Part shown: piece by piece, positions 21,401-30,009 of the stretch | Layout of the letters: every line of letters begins with the position of its first letter | Numbering within the stretch: the stretch's first letter is position 1 | Source: Pythium myriotylum | Taxonomy: Eukaryota; Oomycota; Peronosporomycetes; Pythiales; Pythiaceae | Length of the DNA: 64,000 nucleotides | Direction of reading: 5' to 3' | Assembly: GCA_023091665.1 (NCBI GenBank) | Contig: JALJCQ010000018.1 | Coordinates: 868,001-932,000 of the forward strand | Made by a program: the position numbers and the translations under genes | Notes under the pieces: model-generated | What the model was told of the DNA's origin: nothing | The model's input: the letters and a program-made list of their open reading frames with translations, nothing else | The model's database searches: none

Positions 21401-23779
21401 CAGCAGCGCGAGGATGAGCTGGATCTTGGAACTAACGCTGTAGAAGTCGGTGATATCCTGCAGGAGCTCACCTGCGTACCGCAGCCGAAGCATACGCAGC
21501 AAGCGGAAGATCCACGAGTAGTCTTCGGCGACACCTTCCAGGCTCTCCATGATCAGCGCAATGGGCACGACGGCTATGAGGTCAAAGTAGAAGCCATTGG
21601 TCTTATATGCAGACAAGATCATAGCAGGGTCCACTACGTTGATCATCACGACTGGGTCCATGTACGCGAAGAAGCGGCAGCGCAGCACGAAGTCGCACAT
21701 GAAGAATATCTCTATCAGCAGCGTAATGATGTACCTCCCTGAGCGATCCTGAAAGACCAAAAAATTCTTCTGGGCGTCGTGATTGGAGATGAATATGATG
21801 TAGTAAGGCACTTCAAAGGCCACGTAAATCGTCGTGAGTAGTCGTAGAATATCCCAACGGATACGGAAGAGCGAGCCTGGTAGTCGCCATCCGATGGCTC
21901 CTCGCTTGGCCGCCTGGCGTCGGTCAGGCGAGGTTGCAACCGTGCTATCCTCGGCACCACGCAGGCCCAGAAGCTTCTTGGTCTTACGCAGCTGTGTCGC
22001 GTAGCGCTCGAGCGTCGCGGCCATGCGGGTGAGCGTCTCTTGCTCTTTGCCGCGGTAGAAATGCGAGACGGCATCATCGAATGCAGCTTTTTCGAGGACG
22101 TAGAGTTCACAGAAGGTCTTCGCGACAGCCTTCTCCTCGTACTTCTCTGGACAGAGTAAGCAACAGTCAGCGAAGAAGTCACCCTTTTGGCACTCCTTGG
22201 GGTGCGAGCCGTCGAATGCCGATAGTAGCACGGTGCCGCGAATGACGAAAAACATCTTCGCGTTGATCTTGGGCTCGATAATCGAGTCGCTGGGGATGTA
22301 CACGCGGTGCACGAGAGCGAGCGCAAGCAAATTAATGAACTCGACACTCTCGCGCATGAGGAAGCAAACCTGCTTGATACGGCTGGCCTTGAGCGTGTAG
22401 ACGACTTTGGACTCGAGATGTTTAGGCAGTAGATGCAGCGCTTCCTCGCCGTCGAGCGAATGGTGCGTGGCCCAGGCGTAGCTGAAGTAGGCCATGACCT
22501 GGCGCCGCACTTCTTGCGGCATGTTTTGCGACTTCATGTACTCACGCGCGTTATCCACGTGCGCATTGAAGGCTGCCTGCTTGGAGACGCGGTGGCGAAA
22601 GATGAAGAGAAAAGTCGCGAGCAGCGACGTGGAGAGCAGCGCGCCGCAGAGCTGCACGAAGAGTCCGTAGAGCGTCTCGCCGTTTGAGATGGGCGTCACG
22701 TCGTCGTAGCCCAGCACGACCATGGTGCGCGAGGCCCAGTAGAGCGCGCGGCTGTATTTTCGCGCGATCGACGCGCCCATGAGCCGATCCTTGATGACCC
22801 AGCTCGAGAGCACGCGCGCGTCGCACAGCTCCTGGTGGAGCCCGCACGTGCGGTGGGCGATCCACATGTAGCCGCAGGCCACCCAGTGGCAGAGCAGCAC
22901 GCCGAGCGCGACGTTGCGCACGAGATTGGAGATGCCCGTGAGCGAGACCGTCTGTATCCACCGCTGCTGCCCGTAGATGCGGCTGATCTTGTCGAGGCAC
23001 TCGCCCAGGCGGTGCGCGCGGCAGAGCTTGGTCGCGCGCAGCACGTGGAGCAGGTTGTACCGTCGCGTGGCCAGCGCCGCGATCTCAATGGGCACGAGCG
23101 CCACCAGCTCGAGCAGCAGCGCGACGCGCTTGCGCTGCCGCATGGCCGCGGCCGACTGCGCCGACGCCACGGCTGCCGGGACGATGGTTGCGAGCGTCCA
23201 CTGGGCCTGGCTCGAGCGCAGACTCGCGGTCTGTCGGTTGCGCGTCGAGACCTTGGGCTTGGCCGCGTGGTTGTGGGTCTTCTTGGCGAGCTTCTTGCCA
23301 AGCTCGAAGCTCACGGACTGCGACAGCTGCGAGAAGGCGTCCTGGTACGTGTGGTAGAAGTCGACGAACTCGTAGACGCCGATCGTGTCGCTGACGACGT
23401 CGAGCACGGTGAAGACCGAGAGCGCGTAGCTCCACTCGCGCCTCGTCGCCGGGTGGATTGGGTCGTAGAAGAAGCCCACGCGCAGCGGCACGCTGACCAC
23501 GACGTAGAAGATCGCGTAGAGCGTGACGGCCACCGACACGGTCTCGCGCGACGCCCACGGGAGCTGCCGGTAGCGCCGCTGCAGCGGGCGCACGACGCGG
23601 CGCCAGAGCGTCTTGCGCGGCCGGCGCAGCCAGTCGAGCGCCGACTTGGGCGGCGGCACGAGCGGCATGGCGGAGCGGCGCAGCGTCGAGATGGCGGCGG
23701 CCGCGCTCTTGAGGTCGAGCCGCTCGTCGCGCGCGCCGTCGCTCGCCGTGGCGTAGATCTTGTTGTGCGCGGGCCCCAT
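15470..23779 (-). CDS. Four-module cyclic-nucleotide-gated/voltage-gated cation channel (pseudo-tetramer), paralogue 2
   Basis: Intronless, 2769 aa; 23779 is the first in-frame ATG. Same order as the paralogue at 5113: filters VLGYDD (residue ~357), VGYGD (~890), LVGSRE (~1407) and LWYGD (~2399), with CNBD-like domains at ~497-563, ~1030-1103, ~1543-1627 and ~2537-2610. Again only modules 3 (FGEIAFF..RRLAT) and 4 (FGELALLYGIPRGET) keep a phosphate-binding cassette; modules 1 and 2 are degenerate. The linker between modules 3 and 4 is ~500 aa and contains the shared RCLSLPHFD site. Module 4 carries a His run between S2 and S3, encoded by the triplet repeat at 17157-17182. The N-terminal ~75 residues are basic and cytosolic. 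Opposite orientation to paralogue 1; the two are an old inverted duplication with NVL between them. Confidence 0.88.
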   Translation of the reverse strand: MGPAHNKIYATASDGARDERLDLKSAAAAISTLRRSAMPLVPPPKSALDWLRRPRKTLWRRVVRPLQRRYRQLPWASRETVSVAVTLYAIFYVVVSVPLRVGFFYDPIHPATRREWSYALSVFTVLDVVSDTIGVYEFVDFYHTYQDAFSQLSQSVSFELGKKLAKKTHNHAAKPKVSTRNRQTASLRSSQAQWTLATIVPAAVASAQSAAAMRQRKRVALLLELVALVPIEIAALATRRYNLLHVLRATKLCRAHRLGECLDKISRIYGQQRWIQTVSLTGISNLVRNVALGVLLCHWVACGYMWIAHRTCGLHQELCDARVLSSWVIKDRLMGASIARKYSRALYWASRTMVVLGYDDVTPISNGETLYGLFVQLCGALLSTSLLATFLFIFRHRVSKQAAFNAHVDNAREYMKSQNMPQEVRRQVMAYFSYAWATHHSLDGEEALHLLPKHLESKVVYTLKASRIKQVCFLMRESVEFINLLALALVHRVYIPSDSIIEPKINAKMFFVIRGTVLLSAFDGSHPKECQKGDFFADCCLLCPEKYEEKAVAKTFCELYVLEKAAFDDAVSHFYRGKEQETLTRMAATLERYATQLRKTKKLLGLRGAEDSTVATSPDRRQAAKRGAIGWRLPGSLFRIRWDILRLLTTIYVAFEVPYYIIFISNHDAQKNFLVFQDRSGRYIITLLIEIFFMCDFVLRCRFFAYMDPVVMINVVDPAMILSAYKTNGFYFDLIAVVPIALIMESLEGVAEDYSWIFRLLRMLRLRYAGELLQDITDFYSVSSKIQLILALLLGVTLTLHLVACLWFEMAWIPRRVGPPEPTHGALTDMTRLQCLDMATHFQNCSWVRYDCYGNLGIGFPFEDKMSRYQTTFAYVRSIYWAVVALTGVGYGDIVAFSTAESYFAAVWIFVSGILNFGIVGAMSSTISNLLAAQHHHVDKLNTLNSLMEHLGISESLRGEIRRFYHHQFKTRKNAYESQLLMHLPDQLCYQISSLLHSEATKRVPLFDSASREFLEEVTGKFRHRTYQNGETLCIEGDVCKEFLVLSHGKVNMFLQAISKCPVGALVGGDCYGVNEFLLRRPHTVTLVAASAIHASVMAREHFDVILRKFEDEMADITDEAHDAWLEDMARQKKITKNLLSIFKLKTHVLSTPSLFYQKEHQAMDDSSSPTSGRAWLSLPKSRDADAVRSSVMGVWNLILTFWNIYSAFKIIFRIAFHAHIEMTGADFHTFVIVDLICDAYYAADIYLKLYYFDCEEVGLDNLLTRAEMNSSYRKGRHFKRDLLASLPLYYMKESAPLASSLCRIPRLLRCFDLWAYIDDTIILIQQTFASKNISAYLGPLKLLFFLMLGVHYAACVFFMISEHECVSDPTHCWMSHDHILQEYDYSLMALYVRCFYWALTSLTLVGSREIVSRDISGTLWATTTCLGTTFIMGFILGELSELILDMDKEAKEYKERIDIFERFAKEHELSETLQSRVSFFFKTQFDHAEGKELSEAVNDMSANLKLKLMHEIYGSSIAKLPISRFLTNAQVNNLSLRLNTELFIPGDDIVVEDTFGTRFCIMRTGLAAVLWSESSTSVALLMEGCLFGEIAFFLPTQRRLATVKATTSCEVLYIAKHAWNELWSGSSDENNVQQYAMHAILDWVKDRLLSYQESALNVAKRTSRHLMQRKIMENLQGMMAPVKNRVLKHVRGSHVRSFLTPERLILEKKAKYLLSRADKHAAQLEDLLASHNDAGRSATSTNFDYRRSHRERPQIGVSASVHQQQKHRKALKTVDLNFGQFYVDVNPVNKHVAPHLDNHHLHLLESESWRRFRYMATLQHTVTDLMDELIQLARARAQQQQACEQQSRRVSSAHRHSHRSSVQAPRGRQPLHVPEKTELAVKRIHTFHTDDRLGRRPSTFQASAPKPDDQRLFIATNHTVTLTDVPVKRMESQQSGRLLLTRAVSVNAAPEATTEETLQRAAMLRRMKRCLSLPHFDRKYFATVKRQEEHKSHTRRGAAMGMESMLLANVGITFDILQRSRRPKFSSLYHLYRRFRRWTGDAESTDSSHDAGESDVQHTMTPQAPVRPQRASMLVSTLQLLRPSSVSAKRHSSIRWQRAQQQKQRGTTAKMDAAAESFRLLVRRCSKSWDLLMLLVALYHALVTPLKVCFRHDLQLLPGLKVWSGIEYCLDFLCTVDVAVRMRRARAQLEHARASHRKHHHHHHHHHSHVRSRLAAAFASMSLTVPRYDGLALDVVAVLPLELFAFAIGGVSAWSKLAYRDKWLHLSFLRLNKVLLARHIPDLSESVAQYALYDLKVPIAEAQLNFLRSLASYVLMGHWMACMWFAVSEQATHEFAASWMAYPGMLAFAIDNSGAGAPSSHRRLSGATSHSFDLASISLTRKFLRSMHFALNSITTLWYGDIASLNLLELLVEMAFITWSIYIYGVLVGAHGELLEAHSRREALFEQNLSELQHYLLQNNVPKLLKKQIKQYYASIWRRRNGEDEFEAVAGISRALHEDVVYATLHRFAWKVSIFHALDVHFLRALLVKLQYVVCSENEEVVIRGDVDRSMYFISDGRVLVKRDKSEATKEKGDFFGELALLYGIPRGETCIALTVSELYRLDEQPYEELLLEFPEYRAKNRAEWTTTEPPPSVLTSLLHSLSLGAAVQSLTSGDATTAVSVSAVLDEEVARSFVYKATMELLAQLDHVDSLQAKFIIHRARAGARKRLKQLTGLETARAGDALDAEDGGGDASDDGARPLTPALSKRRQRRSLTTTQVHDFSDHDAS
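17157..17182 (-). repeat. CAC triplet repeat encoding a poly-His run
   Basis: Uninterrupted TGG/GTG triplets on the + strand, read as nine consecutive CAC His codons on the coding strand of the channel. It sits in the cytosolic S2-S3 loop of module 4. Probably length-polymorphic. Confidence 0.85.
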
Positions 23780-24073
23780 GGCTCGCGCCGTGCGGGCGGC
23801 CTCGAGGCTGGCGGTGCGACACGTTATGGTGGCATGCAGCCGCGCGAGTGGGAGTTTCGAATGAGGGAAAATATAGCCTTTAGTATCTGCCGGCGGCGAC
23901 CTATCGGAATCAAGCACCCTCTCGTTGTCGTTCGCGTTAGCAAGACCGACGTCTCGATGGCAGTGAATTAACTGGGACGGACGACATGCGAGACCCAAGA
24001 AAGAGAGAAAGAGAGAGAATAACGTAGCATACTTGGGGAGTTTAGAATGGCCGGAGGCTCCGCGGGAGGGAGT
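23780..24073. other. Intergenic region upstream of channel 2 and downstream of PKA
   Basis: 294 bp containing a purine-rich simple repeat (about 23998-24021, GA/AAAG units) within the presumed promoter of the minus-strand channel gene. The channel frame stays open upstream of 23779 for 73 codons but has no ATG there. Confidence 0.4.
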
Positions 24074-25335
24074 CTAGAAAGTGTCAAAGACCTCAAAAGC
24101 GGCTCTGTCTTCGCCGTATAGCACAGACGAGTCATCTACAGGCGAGTCGGGGTACTCATCAAAGTTCTGGTGGTCCCCGGGGCCACCGACGTGGGGCAGG
24201 TACGGCGCCGCCTCGCGTTTCAACAGCACAGCGTCCCAATCTACCTTGGCAAAGTACTTGTGCTTCTTCACGTCGTCTGAGCCGCCTCTCAAGCACCCTG
24301 AGCACGAAAGAAGAAGTGAGGAGGACTATTACAGGCACACAGAGAAACGCAACCACGAACCTAGGCGTTTCGTCCGGTCCTGGGACAGCAACTTCTTAAT
24401 CAGATCCTTTGCCTTGGCATCGATGTGCTTCGGGAAGTCAACCTTCCCGTTGAGGATCTTCTGGTAAATACCGAACGGGTTCTCGTCGTAGAACGGCGGG
24501 TATCCCGCCAGCATTTCATAGATGAGCACCCCAAGCGCCCACCAATCGACCGACTTGCCGTGCCCCTTGCTTTGAATGATCTCGGGTGCCAGATACTCGG
24601 GGGTGCCGCACAAGGTCCATGTCCGGTCCTCCACGATCTTGGCGAACCCGAAGTCGGTGATCTTGATCGCGCCGTCCGCAGTGATGAGCAGGTTCTCCGG
24701 CTTCAAGTCGCGGTAGATGATATGCTGTGCGTGGAGATACGATAGCGCAAGTACGAGTTGCGATGCGTAGTAGCACGACACGTGATCGGCAAACCGACCC
24801 TGTCGACGCAGATACGAAAAGAGCTCGCCGCCTTGTACGTACTCGAGTACTAAATACAGGCGCTTCTCGTCTTGGAAGTGGCCGCTATAGCTCACGATGA
24901 AGGGGTGTTCGATCTTGCTCAGGATCTCGACCTCGCACTTGATGTGATGCAGCTGCTGGAGCCGCAAAATCTCACTCTTCTTCAGGATTTTCAGCGCGTG
25001 ATATGTACCCGTTTCCCGTAAACGCACGAGCCGTACACGGCCAAAAGTTCCTGTGCCTAGAGCGTGCGTGCATCGAAATGTTAGACCCAAACTCCTGTAG
25101 ATGCAACGGTGGCCGCACCAACCTAGCGTCGCGAGCAGCTCAAAGTCGTCCTGCGTGAACTTTTTCCTTTCCCGCGGTGGCGACGTCAAACCGACGGGGA
25201 CGGCGGCTGACGTTTCCTCAGGGGGCGCGTCCTAGAGCGAGAATGCAACGCGTCCGTCAGCTCCGTCTGAGATCTTCCATAAACGCATGTGGACCGCCCA
25301 CTGACCTTCTCCTCTGCCGCTTTCTTCCGAAACAT
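24074..25335 (-). CDS. cAMP-dependent protein kinase (PKA) catalytic subunit
   Basis: Four exons: 25335-25306, 25231-25123, 25056-24361, 24297-24074; introns of 74, 66 and 63 bp inferred from motif continuity; 352 aa, the PKA-C length. N-terminus MFRKKAAEEK, then FTQDDFELLATLGTGTFGRV (exon 2/3 junction restores the Gly loop), ALKILKK, YRDLKPENLL, DFGFAK, activation loop RTWTLCGTPEYLAPE with the PKA phospho-Thr, and a C-tail after RLGCLRGG..DVKKHKYF ending in EVFDTF, the FxxF that docks in the N-lobe. Activated by cAMP when regulatory subunits release it. It is transcribed in the same direction as channel 2, which carries CNBD-like domains. The first exon is short (30 nt), so the start is the least certain part. 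Confidence 0.88.
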
Positions 25336-25884
25336 CTCGCCTGGCGCCTTGCAGTGCGGTGTGGATGCTCACGCGCGTGGGTGTCGCGTCGCGCAACGAC
25401 TCGACCGTTATCGACGGATAGCTGCCCACTGGGGCGTAGCTGCTGGCGGTGGCGGTGGCGGGCCGTGTGGGCGGCGGAGAGCGGCGGCGGCGCTGGCGAC
25501 GGACTCGCGACGAGGCGGCGGCGGCGTGCGCGTGGAGGATCCCGCACTGCGTCGCGTGGCGCTGGCGTCCTCGCAGCGTCGGCAGTCGCTCGTCTCGCGC
25601 TCGGAGCCTTCCTCCGCGTGCGCGAAAAGACCTTTCGATCCTGGAAAGAGAGTTTCACGAAGCGAAACACCGACCGAAACCGGTTCCGCAACGGTTTGTG
25701 GAATAACCCCGTGTTGCCGGTTTTTACCAACGAGGTGTAATTACATCCTCGCCGTGTGATTGGATGTAACTCGTGATGCGTTTTAGCCAACCGGCGGGCA
25801 CGAGAAGCCAAACCTCGTCCGTGAGGTTTTGAAACCGAAGGGGAACCGTCCACGACGTGAACGAAGCATCGGGAAGGCGCCAAC
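25336..25884. promoter_or_regulatory. Divergent intergenic region (PKA / Brahma ATPase)
   Basis: 549 bp between divergent starts. Contains a perfect palindrome TGTAATTACA at 25736-25745 with a related GGATGTAAC at ~25763, and several CGAAACC/AACGGTTT-type repeats around 25660-25700. These are possible transcription-factor sites; no function can be assigned. No coding signal. Confidence 0.35.
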
Positions 25885-28800
25885 ATGAACGGGGCGCCCA
25901 AGATGGCGGCGCCGCAACTCACGGCGGCGGACGCGCAGAAGCTCATGGAGGCGGCGATGCGCATGAAGCGAGAGAACCAGACGCACCACCCCAAGTACGC
26001 GCAGATCGTCGCGCTGCTGCGCCAGTTCCAGCAGCAGCAGCTGCAGCTGCGCATGGCCAACGCCTCGGGCGCGCAGCCCGCGGCGGCGGCGGCCTCGGCC
26101 TCGGCCGCGATGACCACGATGCAGCAGCAGCAGCAGCTCATGCTGCAGCGCCAGCGACAGCTCGCCGAGCAGGCGCAGGCCTCGCTGCGCGCGAACCAGG
26201 CCGCGGCGAGACCCGCGGCGCCGCTCGATGTGGCCGCGAACCCGTTCCTGCAGCGCAAGCCCGAGGTGCGGCAGCCTCCGGCGCAGCAACTCGCGACTAT
26301 TCAGTCGAACGCCGTGGTCGAGCTTTTGTTCACGGAGAAGCAGCTCGAGCACCTCCACGAACAGATCAAAACGTACAAGCAGCTCTGCCACAACATGGAC
26401 GAGGCCATGGCCGGCAAGTCTCGAAGCAGCACCCCGCCGCCAGGACTGCCGCAGAATGGAACCGCGCTCCACAAGAGCCCAACCCACCCGACGCATGCGC
26501 AGCATCAGCCAACGCAAACACTCGCTTTGGCCGCTGATGTGAAAGATCGGAAGCCGCGCTGGACACGCGCCTCGAAAGATTTGGTGTTCCTCGGGCCAGA
26601 GTGCTTTGATGGAGACCTTATCGATCTTGAAACGAAGACCAACATGGCATTTGGCGCATACAACCTTAGCAGCCCGTGGTTGGGCATGAATGACGTTGCG
26701 ATGAAGATGCGATACCTTCGGACCCTCCAGCAGTTCCTCACCTCGTCCCTCGAAAAGTTAGAGTCAGCAAATATGGATCAGCTGAGCGAGCGCGAAAAGG
26801 GAACTCTCTACCTGCTGCGCTGTGTACTGTTGCAGCAGCGGTTGCGTAGCCACGTAAGCAAGGCGTACACGAATCGTCTTGCGCTTGTCGGTGAGCCACC
26901 GCTCGTGATTGACCGCAAGTCATTTCGACGACGACGCCCCCTCTCTCGACTTGAACTGCAACATGATGAGAAGGAAAAGCGCAAGAAGTCAGTGGCACTG
27001 GAAAAGCAACGTCGAGCTGAGCATCAACAGTATCTCAAGACAATTCTGAATCACTCGCGAGATTTCTTCGCGTATCATAAGAATATCAAGGCTCAAGTGA
27101 CCAAATCGGCTCGAGCAGTCAAGGCATTCGTCGACTCGAAAGCGTCGAAGGCTGAACGAGAAGAAGACCGGCAAGAAAAGCTACGTTTGAAGGCCTTGAA
27201 AGCGAACGATATGGAGGCCTACGGAAAGCTGGTTGCGGAGGCCAAGAACGAACGCCTGACGTATCTCCTGTCGCAAACCAATAGCTACCTGGATAGCATC
27301 CGCAAGCTTGTCCGTGAACACAAACGCAAGCACAACGTTGTTTCAGCTGAAGGCACGGACTCGTTTGGGGAGGAGAAGGAGAATGATGATGACGATGAAG
27401 ATTTGAACTACCTTGAGGTTGCGTCCAAGGGAGAACTTCCTCGCCAGCCCATGATGCTTGTGGGTGGAGACTTGAAAGAGTACCAGTTGCGTGGACTGCA
27501 GTGGATGGTTTCGTTGTACGACAATCACTTGAACGGCATTCTTGCTGATGAGATGGGTCTCGGTAAGACTATCCAGTCAATCTCGTTGCTGACATACGTG
27601 TTCGAGATCAAGCACAACCATGGTCCCTTCTTGGTCGTCGTTCCGTTGTCGACACTTTCGAACTGGGTCAACGAGTTCAAGAAATGGGCACCAGATCTTG
27701 TCGTTGTTATTTACAAGGGTGCGCCACAGGCTCGAAAGGACATCTTCAAGAACGAAATGGCGAGCTTCCAGTTCAACGTCCTCCTCACGACGTACGAGTA
27801 CATCATGAAGGACAAGCACATTCTCCGGAAGTATGATTGGCAGTATATCATCGTGGATGAGGGTCATCGAATGAAGAACGCCCAGTCAAAGTTTGCAATG
27901 ACTTTGGGCACTATGTACACTTCACGCAACCGCCTTCTGCTGACGGGTACTCCGCTTCAGAATAGTTTGCCAGAGCTGTGGGCGCTTCTGAACTTCCTCT
28001 TACCGACCATTTTTGAGTCTGTTGATACGTTCGAGCAGTGGTTCAGCAAACCATTTGCACAGTTCTCTGGCAGTGGCGAAACTAACGAATTGTCGGATGA
28101 AGAACGCATGCTTATTATCAATCGTTTACACCAGGTGCTTCGTCCCTTCCTGCTCCGTCGTGTCAAGAGTTCGGTGCTCGATCAATTGCCTGACAAGGTC
28201 GAGCGTGTGCTGAAATGTGATCTATCTGGTTGGCAAAAGATTCTGTATCGGCGGATCCAAGAAGGAAGCGCATTGTTACTTGAATCAACGGGTGAGAACG
28301 GAGAGTCGAAAGGAAAGACCAAGTACACTTCAAAGGGCCTGTCGAATGTGCTGATGCAACTACGTAAAGTGTGCAACCACCCCTACCTTTTCCAAGTGAA
28401 CGGCTACCCACTCGATTTTGACATCGTCCGAACAAGCGGCAAGTTCGAGCTCTTGGACCGGATGCTTCCCAAGCTGCAGGCTGCTGGCCATCGAGTGCTG
28501 ATGTTCAGTCAGATGACGCAGCTCATGCACGTACTCGAGGATTACTTCAACTACCGTGGCTTTCGATACTTGCGCTTAGATGGTTCTACGAGTGCTGATG
28601 AACGTGAGCAGCGCATGTTCATGTTCAATGCTCCCGATTCGCCCTACTTCATCTTCCTCCTTAGTACTCGCGCAGGTGGCCTTGGTCTTAACCTGGCTAC
28701 GGCAGACACTGTCGTAATTTTCGATAGCGACTGGAATCCTGCGATGGATGCGCAAGCCCAGGATCGTGCTCACCGTATCGGTCAGAAGAACGAAGTACGT

Positions 28801-29967
28801 GTATTTAGACTCGTGACGAACAGTCCAGTCGAAGAGAAGATTCTCGCGCGTGCTACAGACAAGATGAACATGAATAATCTTGTTGTCGAAGCTGGCAAAT
28901 TCAACAACCGTTCAAAGGAAGCCGAGCGTCGAGCAATGCTTGAAAGTCTGATCAAGATGGAATCCGAGGAGGCAGCCAATGCTGCCAATGGCGAGGACGA
29001 GGCTTCTACCGTTTTATTGGACGATGAAATCAACGAAATGATGGCGTTGACGGAAGAGGAGTTGGTATTGTATCAAAGGCTTGACAATGAACGCATCAAG
29101 CGTGAAGAAGCCGAATGGGCCGAGTACTGTAAGCGCATGAAGATGCCGTACAAGCCACGGTCACGACTGATGAGTGATAAGGACGTCCCAGAGTGGTTAA
29201 AAGAAGCTGACATGGCGACAGCCGGAGACGGAACCAAGAAAGAGCCCGACTGGAACTTTGACCTCGAAACCGACGGAAGTCGACGGAAACGCAAGGAAGT
29301 AAGTTACCGTGACCAATTCACGGACTCGGAGTTTGTAAAGATGTGCGAAGACGGTCTGGACGATGAAGCAGAGATTAAGAAACCCGCTGCACCAAAGACC
29401 AAAAAGACACAATCGAGCTCATCGTCGGGGTCGAAGAAAAGACGCGAGTCATCAGCTCAGTCTGGCGCAGACGATGATCACGATGACATGTTCAACGACG
29501 ATCTTCCCGATGACGATGAATCTCGGCGCGAGCGGAAAGTTCTGTGCTACTTCTACCGCAAAATTTACGACAGTGTGGTGAAGCTTACGGATGCAACAGG
29601 CCGCTTGCGTTGTGAGCTGTATATGGAAAAGCCGTCTGCGGACGATTATCCCGACTACTATGACTTCGTCAAGGAGCCAATGGATTTGTTCACCATCAAG
29701 TCCCGCATTGACAAGCATCTATACGCCTCCCACTCACAGTTTGAGGACGATTTCAAGCTCATGGTATCGAACGCGCACACGTACAACCACCCACAATCCC
29801 TTGTGTACCACGACGCCAATGAGATCGATAAGCTGGTCAAATCAAAAATGAAGCGAGTGAAGCTAAAGACCCTGGCACAGCTCACAGAGGAGTACGAGGA
29901 AGCGCGGCAGCAACACAAAGCGCGATCCAAGGCACGCAAGGAGAAGAAGCGTGCCCGACACGACTAG
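25885..29967 (+). CDS. Brahma/SMARCA-type SWI/SNF chromatin-remodelling ATPase with bromodomain
   Basis: Intronless, 1360 aa, ATG at 25885. Domain order is that of the SWI/SNF (BAF/RSC) motor: Gln-rich N-terminus, QLQ motif (FTEKQLEHLHEQIKTYKQL, ~150), an HSA/post-HSA helical region (~350-480) that binds actin-related proteins, SNF2 ATPase with DEMGLGKT at ~555 and VDEGHR at ~657, helicase C lobe ending RAHRIGQKNEVRVFRL, SnAC-like segment, and a C-terminal bromodomain (~1215-1320, YPDYYDFVKEPMDL then NAHTYN with the acetyl-lysine Asn). A Lys/Arg tail ends the protein. It slides or evicts nucleosomes at genes. No missing catalytic motif is seen. Confidence 0.95.
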   Translation: MNGAPKMAAPQLTAADAQKLMEAAMRMKRENQTHHPKYAQIVALLRQFQQQQLQLRMANASGAQPAAAAASASAAMTTMQQQQQLMLQRQRQLAEQAQASLRANQAAARPAAPLDVAANPFLQRKPEVRQPPAQQLATIQSNAVVELLFTEKQLEHLHEQIKTYKQLCHNMDEAMAGKSRSSTPPPGLPQNGTALHKSPTHPTHAQHQPTQTLALAADVKDRKPRWTRASKDLVFLGPECFDGDLIDLETKTNMAFGAYNLSSPWLGMNDVAMKMRYLRTLQQFLTSSLEKLESANMDQLSEREKGTLYLLRCVLLQQRLRSHVSKAYTNRLALVGEPPLVIDRKSFRRRRPLSRLELQHDEKEKRKKSVALEKQRRAEHQQYLKTILNHSRDFFAYHKNIKAQVTKSARAVKAFVDSKASKAEREEDRQEKLRLKALKANDMEAYGKLVAEAKNERLTYLLSQTNSYLDSIRKLVREHKRKHNVVSAEGTDSFGEEKENDDDDEDLNYLEVASKGELPRQPMMLVGGDLKEYQLRGLQWMVSLYDNHLNGILADEMGLGKTIQSISLLTYVFEIKHNHGPFLVVVPLSTLSNWVNEFKKWAPDLVVVIYKGAPQARKDIFKNEMASFQFNVLLTTYEYIMKDKHILRKYDWQYIIVDEGHRMKNAQSKFAMTLGTMYTSRNRLLLTGTPLQNSLPELWALLNFLLPTIFESVDTFEQWFSKPFAQFSGSGETNELSDEERMLIINRLHQVLRPFLLRRVKSSVLDQLPDKVERVLKCDLSGWQKILYRRIQEGSALLLESTGENGESKGKTKYTSKGLSNVLMQLRKVCNHPYLFQVNGYPLDFDIVRTSGKFELLDRMLPKLQAAGHRVLMFSQMTQLMHVLEDYFNYRGFRYLRLDGSTSADEREQRMFMFNAPDSPYFIFLLSTRAGGLGLNLATADTVVIFDSDWNPAMDAQAQDRAHRIGQKNEVRVFRLVTNSPVEEKILARATDKMNMNNLVVEAGKFNNRSKEAERRAMLESLIKMESEEAANAANGEDEASTVLLDDEINEMMALTEEELVLYQRLDNERIKREEAEWAEYCKRMKMPYKPRSRLMSDKDVPEWLKEADMATAGDGTKKEPDWNFDLETDGSRRKRKEVSYRDQFTDSEFVKMCEDGLDDEAEIKKPAAPKTKKTQSSSSSGSKKRRESSAQSGADDDHDDMFNDDLPDDDESRRERKVLCYFYRKIYDSVVKLTDATGRLRCELYMEKPSADDYPDYYDFVKEPMDLFTIKSRIDKHLYASHSQFEDDFKLMVSNAHTYNHPQSLVYHDANEIDKLVKSKMKRVKLKTLAQLTEEYEEARQQHKARSKARKEKKRARHD

Positions 29968-30009
29968 TAGAGTAGAGCGAAGCAGGATGGTAAAATTGCA
30001 TTTCCCCAC

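Noticed and set aside
23780..23998. Upstream extension of channel 2
   Set aside because: Frame open but without ATG; a non-ATG start is not expected here.
25257..26258. Minus-strand 333-codon frame over the Brahma start
   Set aside because: Ala/Cys/Ser-rich mirror of the Gln/Ala-rich N-terminus; PKA exon 1 explains the minus-strand coding at its left end.
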